Assembly: GCF_013166605.1 (NCBI RefSeq)
Contig: NZ_JABKKF010000010.1
Span: 1-64,000, forward strand
Reading direction: 5' to 3'
Length of the DNA: 64,000 nucleotides
Origin: Xylanibacter muris
Lineage (GTDB): Bacteria; Bacteroidota; Bacteroidia; Bacteroidales; Bacteroidaceae
In this document: positions 53,942 to 62,525 of the stretch, in pieces
How the letters are laid out: every line of letters begins with the position of its first letter
How positions within the stretch are numbered: the first letter of the stretch is position 1
The notes under the pieces: model-generated
Seen by the model: only the letters and a program-made list of their open reading frames with translations
The model's database searches: none
What the model was told of the DNA's origin: nothing
Position numbers and translations under genes: made by a program

Positions 53942-54141
53942 AGTTGGTATCCGGTCGTTCTTTCCTGTCTGATATTGACTAAAATGTAGGGTATCCGATT
54001 CCATCAATGAATGGCGTTTGGAATGCACGAAACCACAGTGTCAATATTTCTGTTTCTTTTATAGAAAAGACTGAATACTTTCAGTCCTGCTGATTTGCTG
54101 ATAAAAATCAAAATAATCACTGCTTTTAAAATAAAAAACAT

Positions 54142-54149
54142 TATCTTTG
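54142..54149 (+). promoter_or_regulatory. -7 element for the RT-cas1/cas2 pair
   Basis: TATCTTTG matches TAnnTTTG 32 bases before the RT-Cas1 start codon. A clear upstream TTTG is not evident. If active, adaptation genes are transcribed separately from the interference operon and from the array. Confidence 0.45.
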
Positions 54150-54180
54150 TTGATGAATGTTTTAGGCCGATGTTTAATTA

Positions 54181-56469
54181 ATGAATAATACGTATATGGA
54201 GAGTTTATTTGACAGATTATGTAAGACCGGAACATTGCTGCAAGCATGGAAAACGGTAAGACAAAAAGGAGCGTCCGGTGGTATTGACGGTATTTCCATT
54301 AAAGATATTGACGATGAAATAGGCGACCATATAAAGATATTGCAAACAGAGTTGAAAGCCTGCGAATGGAAACCGGAACCCTATCTGCGCATAAGCATTC
54401 CAAAGAAAGACAGCGAACGGCGAAAACTTGGATTATTATGTGTAAGAGACAAGATTGTACAGCAGGCCATAAGGATTGTGATAGAACCCAGATTTGAGCG
54501 TTTGTTTGTAAAAAACAGTTATGGATACAGACCTGATAAGGGTCACACAAAGGCAATAAAGTTTGTCAGGCATTGCTGTCAAAACAAAAAATATCCTTTT
54601 GTTCTCCGTCTTGACATAGACAATTATTTTGATACGATAAATCATGATATCCTGTTCACGAGACTGCGTTCTGTCATACCAGACGAAGAGATTCTCAGAC
54701 TGGTGAAGCTTTGTGTACAGATGGGAAATGTAAATAAAGGATGTCAATGGAAAGAGAATTCCCAAGGAATAGCACAGGGTAGTGTGCTTTCACCGTTGCT
54801 TTCAAATTTTTATCTTCATTCCTTTGATCAGTTTATACTGTCGAAAACACCGATGTATGTAAGATATGCAGATGATTTTATTATATGCTGTGAAAGCAAG
54901 GAGAAGGCAGAACTGTTGCTTAAGGGAGGCACGGAGTTTTTGGAAAAAAGACTTAAGCTCAGTTTGAATCCTCCTGTCGTTTCGGAGATAAAGGACGGCT
55001 TTGAGTTTTTAGGTGTATGCATTGACAATAGGAAAGTATTTATTTCAAAGGAAAAAGAAGAAAAGCTTATTTGTAGAATCAGAGAATTGGAATGGGAGAG
55101 CAATGCCTTCAATGATGCAGGACTGAAATATCTTCAGGGTATAAAGAACTATTACGCTCCATTGTTGCCGCAGTCCTGTCTTGTCATGCTTGATGATGTG
55201 CTTATATCACATCTGAAACAAATAATTACCGTTAAATGGAAAGATATTCCCAATAAGACGGCGCTTCAGAATGCATTGAAAGATATAGATTTTTATTCGG
55301 AGCAAAACATACTTCACAAAAGCAGCGTCAGAGGTGATCTAACAGCCCATTATCTTGCAGAACGCTCTGCAAATATAAATGTGGAGAATGAAAGAAAGAA
55401 TAAAAAGGTTATCAGACAGAAGAAGAAAGAATACAGGAAGAAAGAGAATGAGGCTACGGAGATCATAATAAACACCTATGGAACATTTATAGGTGTGGAT
55501 GCAGGCGGAATATCGTTGAAAGTATATGGAAAGAAACAGACAGAAATACCTCCGGGCAATAACCTCCGTCATATAACCGTATTAGGTAATGGGATTAGCA
55601 TATCAAGTAATGCCATAGGCTATTGCATGCAGAATAAAATACCGATAGACTTTTTCACGAATACAGGACAACATTATGCCAGCATTCTTTCCAATTCTTT
55701 TCTTTCCAATTCTCTTTGGCAGAAACAAGCCATGATGCCGCAATGTGTCCGGGCGTTACTTGCAAAAAGAATCATATACGGGAAATTGAAGAATCAAAAG
55801 AACCTGATAAAGTATTTCCATAAGTATCATAAGACAACATCGGAAGAACTTTGTGCAAAGTATGACGTTGTTTTGCCAAAGCTTGAGAGTATAATAAATA
55901 ATGTAAGTCAATATAAGCATCAGGAATACAACGATAAAGACTATCATGTTGCCATCATAGGGTGGGAGGCTGCCGGTGCCCTGCTTTACTGGGATTATAT
56001 AAAAACTCTTGTGTCGGATGATGATGTCGGATTTTTATATAGGGAAAGGAGAGGGGCCACCGATATTGTGAACAGTCTGCTTAATTACGGTTATTCCATT
56101 CTCTATTCGCGTATATGGCAGACGGTGTTACAAAGAAAATTGAATCCGATGGACAGTGTGATACATCTGCCACAGTCAGGAAAACCCACTTTTGTTTATG
56201 ACATCATAGAATTGTTCAGGTCGCAGGTTGTGGACAGGGTGGTGGTTTCACTTGTGCAAAAGAAAGAACCTCTGACAATACAGAATGGCAGACTTTCTGA
56301 TAAGACAAAAGAGTTGCTTGTACGGAACATTGTCGAGAGACTTAACAGGTATGAGGTGTATCGTGGCAGGGAATGCCGGCTTTGTGATATTATGAAACAG
56401 CAGGTGGGAGAGATTGCCGGGTTTATTTCTTCCGGAACAAACTATAAACCATACATAGCCAAGTGGTAG
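54181..56469 (+). CDS. cas1: Reverse transcriptase-Cas1 fusion
   Basis: A 762-residue fusion. Residues about 1-330 are a group II intron-like reverse transcriptase: 'GGIDGISIKDID', 'YGYRPDKGHTKAI', 'FVLRLDIDNYFDTINHDIL' with the first catalytic Asp, 'GIAQGSVLSPLLSNFYLH', and YADD at 229-232. A basic linker (about 385-430) leads to Cas1 (about 435-762), with metal ligands E596 in 'WEAAGALLYW', H662 in 'SVIHLPQ' and D674/E677 in 'DIIELF'. Both active sites look intact. RT-Cas1 with Cas2 acquires spacers from RNA in several type III systems. No Cas6 domain is fused; Cas6 is separate here. Confidence 0.97.
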   Translation: MNNTYMESLFDRLCKTGTLLQAWKTVRQKGASGGIDGISIKDIDDEIGDHIKILQTELKACEWKPEPYLRISIPKKDSERRKLGLLCVRDKIVQQAIRIVIEPRFERLFVKNSYGYRPDKGHTKAIKFVRHCCQNKKYPFVLRLDIDNYFDTINHDILFTRLRSVIPDEEILRLVKLCVQMGNVNKGCQWKENSQGIAQGSVLSPLLSNFYLHSFDQFILSKTPMYVRYADDFIICCESKEKAELLLKGGTEFLEKRLKLSLNPPVVSEIKDGFEFLGVCIDNRKVFISKEKEEKLICRIRELEWESNAFNDAGLKYLQGIKNYYAPLLPQSCLVMLDDVLISHLKQIITVKWKDIPNKTALQNALKDIDFYSEQNILHKSSVRGDLTAHYLAERSANINVENERKNKKVIRQKKKEYRKKENEATEIIINTYGTFIGVDAGGISLKVYGKKQTEIPPGNNLRHITVLGNGISISSNAIGYCMQNKIPIDFFTNTGQHYASILSNSFLSNSLWQKQAMMPQCVRALLAKRIIYGKLKNQKNLIKYFHKYHKTTSEELCAKYDVVLPKLESIINNVSQYKHQEYNDKDYHVAIIGWEAAGALLYWDYIKTLVSDDDVGFLYRERRGATDIVNSLLNYGYSILYSRIWQTVLQRKLNPMDSVIHLPQSGKPTFVYDIIELFRSQVVDRVVVSLVQKKEPLTIQNGRLSDKTKELLVRNIVERLNRYEVYRGRECRLCDIMKQQVGEIAGFISSGTNYKPYIAKW

Positions 56470-56471
56470 TT

Positions 56472-56759
56472 ATGCATACAAAGAAAATATTCTGTGTCGT
56501 TGCATACGACATATCCGACAGCCGACGGCGTGCGAAAGTGATAAAAGTACTGAAAGGATTTGGTACAAGAGTTAATCTCAGTGTCCTTGAATGTATGTTT
56601 AACCCATCACAAATAAAAAAGGTACAGGATAAAATATCACAACTGATATATGACAAAGAGGACAGGGTCATATTCTATCCTTTATGCCTTGACTGTTTTT
56701 CGAAGATAGCATACTGTCCGGAACGTAATGTGCCACACAAATCCGTTTTGGTTGTATGA
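56472..56759 (+). CDS. cas2: Cas2
   Basis: A 95-residue Cas2 with the ferredoxin-like first strand 'KIFCVVAYDISDSRRR' (conserved Asp after YD). The start is taken at the ATG at 56472, which gives the typical N-terminus; an in-frame GTG at 56463 would overlap the RT-Cas1 stop. Cas2 bridges two Cas1 dimers in the integration complex. Directly follows RT-cas1 and is presumably co-transcribed. Confidence 0.95.
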   Translation: MHTKKIFCVVAYDISDSRRRAKVIKVLKGFGTRVNLSVLECMFNPSQIKKVQDKISQLIYDKEDRVIFYPLCLDCFSKIAYCPERNVPHKSVLVV

Positions 56760-56788
56760 TTCTAAAGACATATTAGGCAAGTGTATTG

Positions 56789-57592
56789 CTATATTACACC
56801 GAAATGCGTTAATGCGTTCATAATACCATTGTCGTCTACGGAAGTTGTGATGTAATCTGCGGCCTGTATCGCCTTGTCGCAGGCATTTCCCATCGCCACA
56901 CCTATACCGGCAGTGCGTAGTATTGCCGTATCGTTGCCGCCATCGCCAAAAGCCATTGTTTCCGATATGTCAAGCCCGATATGTCTTGCCATTGCAATGA
57001 GTCCTTTGCCCTTGTCGGCTTTCTGAGAGGTAATGTCCGTAAATTCCGGGTGCCACCGTCCGGACACACAGCCGCTCATCCTTTGCATTAAATCATGTTC
57101 GTGGTCTGTGTCAATAAATGGTGAGAACTGTAAAATTCTCTGATTCACGACTATATCTGATGCGTTTGTTGTCAAATCTATATTGCCGACCTTGAGCCCC
57201 TCTACGAAAACACGGTCAAAAACACTTCCGTGATTATAAACGGCAACGTCTTTTTCACCGACTACGACACATGGATATCCGTGGTGTGTGGCATCGGCCA
57301 TAAGCGTTTGCACATCATGGCTTGGAATGGGGTTGCAACATATTTCAACGCGCTTGCCGGTTGCTTTGTCGTCTATAAAGCATAAAGCACCGTTGGCTGT
57401 TATATATCCGTCAATATATTCCTCTATTGGGTCAAGGTTTGTGATGATTTTTTTAGGCCTGCCAGTTGATATATATACTCCGATGCCCTTTTTGTGAGCC
57501 TCCGCAATTGCGCAGACTGTGGATTCCGGAATACAGTGGGTTTTGAAACTCACCAATGTGCCGTCGATATCGAAAAACAAACTTCTTATCAT
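56789..57592 (-). CDS. HAD superfamily Cof-type phosphatase
   Basis: A 267-residue HAD hydrolase with a C2B cap. Motif I is 'LFFDIDGTLVSF' at the N-terminus, motif II Thr in 'YISTGRP', a Lys in 'DKGKGLIAMA', and motif IV 'MAFGDGGNDTAIL'. Cof-type enzymes dephosphorylate sugar phosphates or cofactors; the substrate is unknown. It is convergent with cas2 across 29 bases and marks the right border of the CRISPR island. Confidence 0.92.
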   Translation of the reverse strand: MIRSLFFDIDGTLVSFKTHCIPESTVCAIAEAHKKGIGVYISTGRPKKIITNLDPIEEYIDGYITANGALCFIDDKATGKRVEICCNPIPSHDVQTLMADATHHGYPCVVVGEKDVAVYNHGSVFDRVFVEGLKVGNIDLTTNASDIVVNQRILQFSPFIDTDHEHDLMQRMSGCVSGRWHPEFTDITSQKADKGKGLIAMARHIGLDISETMAFGDGGNDTAILRTAGIGVAMGNACDKAIQAADYITTSVDDNGIMNALTHFGVI

Positions 57593-57786
57593 AACCAGAT
57601 TTAAACTATTTCAGCTAAACAGCAAAGACAATGCAATCCGAACACAATAAATTGACGGTATGCCGCTTATCATAGTGCAAAATTACAAAGAATAAAACAT
57701 CCGTCCAAATTATATATTTGTTTTTTGCCTTATGCTTTTTAACAATATTATATATGTGACGTCTGCGTTGTTTGAAAAAAAAACAT

Positions 57787-57794
57787 TACCTTTG
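57787..57794 (+). promoter_or_regulatory. -7 element upstream of cstA
   Basis: TACCTTTG matches the TAnnTTTG consensus 78 bases before the cstA start; TTG/TTTG at 57768-57774 is closer than ideal. The remainder of 57593-57871 shows no gene. Confidence 0.5.
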
Positions 57795-57871
57795 CATATA
57801 TTTGTATAAATATAAAGTACAGACATTTCAATATCAAAATATATAGGAAACAAACAAAATCACAATAGAAA

Positions 57872-59341
57872 ATGATTACTTTTACGCTGAGTCTTGCGGC
57901 TCTTGTTTTGGGATATTTCATCTATGGGCGTTTTGTAGAAAAAGTATTTGGTCCGGATGATAGAAAGACCCCTGCAATATCAAAGGCAGACGGTGTGGAC
58001 TACGTGGCGATGCCAAACTGGAAAGTATTCATGATTCAGTTTCTCAACATTGCCGGCACCGGCCCGATATTCGGAGCCATAATGGGAGCCAAGTTCGGTG
58101 TCTCGGCATATCTTTGGATAGTGTTCGGATGTATCTTTGCCGGAGCTGTGCATGATTATCTCAGCGGAATGCTGTCGATGAGGAGCGGGGGCGTCGGACT
58201 TCCTGAGTTAGTGGGGCAATATCTCGGACTTACAACAAAAAGAGTCATGCTCGTTTTTTCCGTTTTGCTGCTGGTTATGGTCGGCACCGTATTTGTATAC
58301 AGTCCGGCAGAGATTCTTGGAGGCATTTGGGGAAGTTCTGCAATATGGATAATCGCTATATTCATTTATTACATAATAGCCACGATGTTGCCGATAGACA
58401 AAATAATAGGAAAGGTCTATCCGTTGTTTGCTTTTTCACTTCTGTTCATGGCCCTTGCCCTCATGATAGGCCTTTATGTCAGGATGCCCGACATACCTGA
58501 GCTGTGGGAAGGAATAGGCAATATGGCTTATGCGCATGACAACTCATTCACAGACAATATATTCCCTTGTCTTTTCATCACTATAGCCTGCGGAGCCATA
58601 AGCGGGTTTCATGCCACGCAAAGTCCGCTGATGGCCCGTTGCGTAACAAGTGAAAAGATGGGGCGTCCGATATTCTATGGATCTATGATAACGGAAGGTA
58701 TTGTCGCATTGATATGGGCAACCGTTGCCATGTATTTCTTCTATGGTTCACCAAATCCCGGATATGAATTGTGCGGAGCTTCTTCCGGCGGTTTTCACAC
58801 TTCCGCCCCGTCTGTGGTAAACATTGTCTGCAATGACTGGCTCGGAATCGTCGGCGGCATACTTGCCATGCTTGGTGTCGTAGCGGCTCCGGTAACAAGC
58901 GGTGACACGGCATTCCGTTCCGCACGCCTGATTGTTGCCGACTTTATAAAGATCAGTCAGCGGTCTGTAAGAAGCCGGCTGATAATAAGCATTCCTTTGT
59001 TCGTCATATCCATGGCCATGCTTCTTTGGCAAATAGAGAACCCTGACGGGTTTAATGTGATATGGCAGTATTTCGGATGGGCGAATCAGACATTGGCCGT
59101 ATTCACATTATGGACCCTTACCGTATATCTGGTGAAAAACGGACGGCCTTATCTTATAACGCTTGTTCCGGCACTGTTTATGACGACGGTGTGTTCCACA
59201 TTCCTCTTTGTATCCAAACAGGCTTTCGGGTTTGATGCGCATGTCGGCTATATGCTTGGAGCCGCAGTGTTGGTTCTGGCTGTTATATGGTTTTCTGTGT
59301 GGCTTTACAGATATAGGAAGAATAATATCAAGGTGAAATAA
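57872..59341 (+). CDS. cstA: Carbon starvation protein A family transporter
   Basis: A 489-residue polytopic membrane protein of the CstA family (peptide/pyruvate uptake by family knowledge), with about 13 hydrophobic segments. Signatures: 'FLNIAGTGPIFGAIMGAKFG' (about residue 57), 'FAGAVHDYLSGMLSMRSGG' and 'GAISGFHATQSPLMARC'. Length is shorter than E. coli CstA (about 700) and typical of the Bacteroidetes form. Confidence 0.92.
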   Translation: MITFTLSLAALVLGYFIYGRFVEKVFGPDDRKTPAISKADGVDYVAMPNWKVFMIQFLNIAGTGPIFGAIMGAKFGVSAYLWIVFGCIFAGAVHDYLSGMLSMRSGGVGLPELVGQYLGLTTKRVMLVFSVLLLVMVGTVFVYSPAEILGGIWGSSAIWIIAIFIYYIIATMLPIDKIIGKVYPLFAFSLLFMALALMIGLYVRMPDIPELWEGIGNMAYAHDNSFTDNIFPCLFITIACGAISGFHATQSPLMARCVTSEKMGRPIFYGSMITEGIVALIWATVAMYFFYGSPNPGYELCGASSGGFHTSAPSVVNIVCNDWLGIVGGILAMLGVVAAPVTSGDTAFRSARLIVADFIKISQRSVRSRLIISIPLFVISMAMLLWQIENPDGFNVIWQYFGWANQTLAVFTLWTLTVYLVKNGRPYLITLVPALFMTTVCSTFLFVSKQAFGFDAHVGYMLGAAVLVLAVIWFSVWLYRYRKNNIKVK

Positions 59342-59404
59342 AAGAAGTCCTCCTGCATGAAATTCATTGTGGGGATTTATGTCAAACAAATAAATTATAT
59401 ACAA

Positions 59405-59887
59405 ATGCGAAAGAAACTTCTTGTTGCCATAACGGCACTGATGGTGTGTATGGCAGGACATGCACAGTTTGAAAAAGGAAAGTATTATTTAGGAGCGTCT
59501 ATGTCCGGAATAGGACTTAGCTATAATGGTTCCGAAAAGTCTAAAATCGGTATACATGCCAAAGGCGGATATTTGTTTGATGACAATTTCATGCTTACTC
59601 TCAAGGCCGGTTATGACAAGCTAAAGGATGTTCCAATGGTGTTCTCCACCGGAATAGGGGCAAGATATTATATAGAGCAGAATGGATTGTTTCTCGGAGG
59701 AGGCGTTGATTTCGTGCACAACGGTGACTTGTATGACGACTTTATGCCAACGGTCCATGTCGGTTATGCCTTTTTCTTAAGCAGAACTGTAACAATTGAA
59801 CCGGAACTATATTATAACCAGTCATTTAAGAATCATGGCGATTACAGTACAATCGGTTTTAGAATAGGTCTCGGAGTTTATCTGTAG
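59405..59887 (+). CDS. Small outer-membrane beta-barrel protein
   Basis: About 160 residues starting MRKKLLVAITALMVCMAGHAQ, a signal peptide; the open frame begins 16 codons earlier without one. The mature part alternates short beta strands and turns ('YLGASMSGIGLSYNG', 'FLGGGVDFVHNGD') and ends near Tyr-Leu, consistent with an eight-stranded OmpA/OmpX-type barrel ('outer membrane beta-barrel' family). Function unknown. Confidence 0.75.
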   Translation: MRKKLLVAITALMVCMAGHAQFEKGKYYLGASMSGIGLSYNGSEKSKIGIHAKGGYLFDDNFMLTLKAGYDKLKDVPMVFSTGIGARYYIEQNGLFLGGGVDFVHNGDLYDDFMPTVHVGYAFFLSRTVTIEPELYYNQSFKNHGDYSTIGFRIGLGVYL

Positions 59888-59950
59888 CCTGATATAATTT
59901 GCAGTAAAGAGTAAAATTCAATATTTAAATTCAAAATAAACAACGATACT

Positions 59951-60799
59951 ATGTTAAGTGTAGAAGAATTGACAGACAGTCTTATAGACCTTTCTTTTGC
60001 AGAGGATATTGGTGACGGTGATCATACCACCCTGTGTTGTATTCCCGATGATGCTATGGGCAAGTCGCATCTTCTCATAAAGGAAGACGGAATATTGGCC
60101 GGTGTTGAAGTGGCCAAAGAAGTATTCAAACGCTTTGATCCGGAAATGCGCGTGGAAGTTCTCGTGGGTGATGGAACAAAGGTGAAAAAGGGGGATATAG
60201 CGATGGTTGTAACAGGAAAAGTGCGCTCTTTGTTGCAGACCGAGCGCCTCATGCTCAATATAATGCAGCGTATGAGCGGCATAGCCACTATGACGAACAG
60301 ATATGTTGAATTGCTTCACGGCACCAATACCCGTGTTCTTGATACGAGGAAGACCACTCCCGGCATGCGTATGCTGGAAAAGCAAGCGGTGAAGATCGGT
60401 GGAGGATGCAATCATCGTATAGGTCTTTTCGATATGATTCTGCTTAAGGACAATCATGTTGATTTTGCTGGCGGCATTGTCAATGCAATAGACAGATGTC
60501 ATAGTTATCTCAACGAAAAAGGCCTTAATCTTAAGATAGAGATAGAAGTGCGTAATTTCGATGAACTTCAGCAGGTTATAGACCACGGAGGTGTTGACCG
60601 GATAATGTTTGACAATTTCTCTGTTGACGATACAAAGAAAGCTGTTGAGATGATAGGCGGCCGTTACGAGACAGAGTCAAGCGGAGGAATAACTTTCGAT
60701 ACTATCCGCAAGTATGCCGAATGTGGGGTTGACTTCGTGTCTGTCGGGGCACTTACTCATTCCGTAAAGGGGCTTGATATGAGTTTTAAGGCTTGCTGA
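59951..60799 (+). CDS. nadC: Nicotinate-nucleotide pyrophosphorylase (carboxylating)
   Basis: A 282-residue quinolinate phosphoribosyltransferase of NAD synthesis. Motifs: 'EDIGDGDHTTLCCIPDD' at the N-terminus, 'TERLMLNIMQRMSGIAT' (about 97-113), 'VLDTRKTTPGMRMLEKQAVK' and 'GGGCNHRIGLFDMILLKDNH'. Complete, usual length. Confidence 0.95.
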   Translation: MLSVEELTDSLIDLSFAEDIGDGDHTTLCCIPDDAMGKSHLLIKEDGILAGVEVAKEVFKRFDPEMRVEVLVGDGTKVKKGDIAMVVTGKVRSLLQTERLMLNIMQRMSGIATMTNRYVELLHGTNTRVLDTRKTTPGMRMLEKQAVKIGGGCNHRIGLFDMILLKDNHVDFAGGIVNAIDRCHSYLNEKGLNLKIEIEVRNFDELQQVIDHGGVDRIMFDNFSVDDTKKAVEMIGGRYETESSGGITFDTIRKYAECGVDFVSVGALTHSVKGLDMSFKAC

Positions 60800-60854
60800 T
60801 TATAGTCAGGAGACTTTCTTGCGTTATATTGCAGAGTAAGAGTAAATTTTGAAT

Positions 60855-62507
60855 ATGATTTTTGCCTCATTGCTCCTTTCGGCATTTTCACTTGGTTATG
60901 TGTCTCCCGTTAATTATGAATTGTCGCTTGCCGGCAATTTCGGGGAGCCTCGTCCAAATCATTTTCATGGAGGAATAGATGTAAGGACAGGAGGAGTAGA
61001 GGGAAAACCGGTATTTTCCATTGCCGAAGGCTATGTCAGCCGCATTACTGTAGGGTTGGCTGGCTTCGGCAATGCTCTTTATGTGACCCATCCTGACGGC
61101 CGCACAAGCGTATATTGTCATTTGAAATCATTTTCACCGCGTATAAAAAGGCTGTTGATGAAATGGCAGTATATGCATCAGTCATACGTGGCAGACGTAA
61201 GACTGCGTCCCGATGATTGTCCCGTGTCGAGGGGGATGTTCATTGCCGTAAGTGGCAATACCGGTGCAAGCCTTGCACCGCATATACATCTTGAGCTTCA
61301 TGACACGAAGACATGGAACATGCTTGATCCGCTTGATTTTCTCGGACATTGTATAAAAGACAATATGGCTCCGACAGCTCATGGCTTCATGGCTTATCCA
61401 CAGAATGGAAAGGGAGTGTTCAACGGAGGTTCTTCAAAGCAGACTTTCGGATTTACCTCACATCATCTTTCAAGAAAATTCACGGCATGGGGAAAGGTGG
61501 GGTTCGGTATTTGGGCGGACGATTATATGGAGAATGCATATAACCGTTATGGAATACGCAGAACATTACTTACCGTCGATGGAAAGGTGGTTTTTGAAAG
61601 CACTGTCGATAATATTCCGGTACAGAAGAATATGATGGTAAACTCATGGGGAGACTATGAGCATTTCTACCATACCGGTGTATGGTATATGAAATCTTTT
61701 TCCGAACCTGGCAACACACTTCAAATACTCCGTACCGATGAAAACAGAGGATTGGTTGATTTCAACGAAGAAAGGGATTATCATATCAAGTATACATTAA
61801 GCGATATTAAAGGGAATACGTCTGAATATACATTTACCGTTACCGGTGAGAAGCATGATTATCCTGCAATGAAACAGTCGTATGCCGGTGGTGTACTAAT
61901 GCGTTGGAACCGTATAAACGTGTATTCCGTCCCCGGGATGCAATTGGTCGTTCCGCAAGGACTGTTGCCGGATGATGTGTATATCCGGCCGCGAATGAAA
62001 CAGTATCCGGACAGACTTTCCTCATCATATTCTTTTTATGCGGGTTCGATGCCTTTAAAAAAATGGGGTGAGATAAGCATATTCCTGAAAGGAAGGGTTG
62101 CCAATCCTGACAAACTATATATAGTAAGCCGTTTCGACAAAGAACGCTTTATGGGAGGAACGTATCATGACGGATGGGTGACAGCACATATACGTGAACT
62201 CGGGGCCTCATACGAAATTGATTATGATGATTCTCCACCGGTAATAAACGAAGTCGGACGTGATTCATGGGACAGAACCAAAGTCATACGTTTGGGGATA
62301 TATGACAGCAAAAGCGGTATAAAGTCTTACAAAGGGTTTGTCGACGGGGAATTTGTACTGTTTGAGCCTATATCCAAAAGCAACATGGTGATGTGCAGGC
62401 TGGACGACACTCCGGTAAGGAAAACCGGAGCAATGCGTAAGCTGAAGTTCATTGTAACTGACAACAGGGACAACACAAGTTCTTTTGAAACTTATATAGA
62501 ATATTAA
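60855..62507 (+). CDS. M23 family metallopeptidase
   Basis: A secreted protein of about 550 residues starting MIFASLLLSAFSLGYVSP (the frame also opens with a TTG at 60849). The LytM/M23 domain is at the N-terminus: 'HFHGGIDVRTGGVEGKPVFS' (HxxxD zinc ligands, about 40), 'YVTHPDGRTSVYCHL' and 'APHIHLELHD' (HxH, about 135-145). All zinc ligands are present, so endopeptidase activity on peptidoglycan cross-links is expected. The remaining 400 residues are beta-rich and unassigned. Confidence 0.88.
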   Translation: MIFASLLLSAFSLGYVSPVNYELSLAGNFGEPRPNHFHGGIDVRTGGVEGKPVFSIAEGYVSRITVGLAGFGNALYVTHPDGRTSVYCHLKSFSPRIKRLLMKWQYMHQSYVADVRLRPDDCPVSRGMFIAVSGNTGASLAPHIHLELHDTKTWNMLDPLDFLGHCIKDNMAPTAHGFMAYPQNGKGVFNGGSSKQTFGFTSHHLSRKFTAWGKVGFGIWADDYMENAYNRYGIRRTLLTVDGKVVFESTVDNIPVQKNMMVNSWGDYEHFYHTGVWYMKSFSEPGNTLQILRTDENRGLVDFNEERDYHIKYTLSDIKGNTSEYTFTVTGEKHDYPAMKQSYAGGVLMRWNRINVYSVPGMQLVVPQGLLPDDVYIRPRMKQYPDRLSSSYSFYAGSMPLKKWGEISIFLKGRVANPDKLYIVSRFDKERFMGGTYHDGWVTAHIRELGASYEIDYDDSPPVINEVGRDSWDRTKVIRLGIYDSKSGIKSYKGFVDGEFVLFEPISKSNMVMCRLDDTPVRKTGAMRKLKFIVTDNRDNTSSFETYIEY

Positions 62508-62525
62508 GAATAAAAACAAGAATAT

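Noticed and set aside
54181-55200. RT domain as a stand-alone group II intron maturase
   Set aside because: The frame continues without interruption into a complete Cas1 domain, followed by Cas2, and no intron RNA structure or maturase X/endonuclease region is seen.
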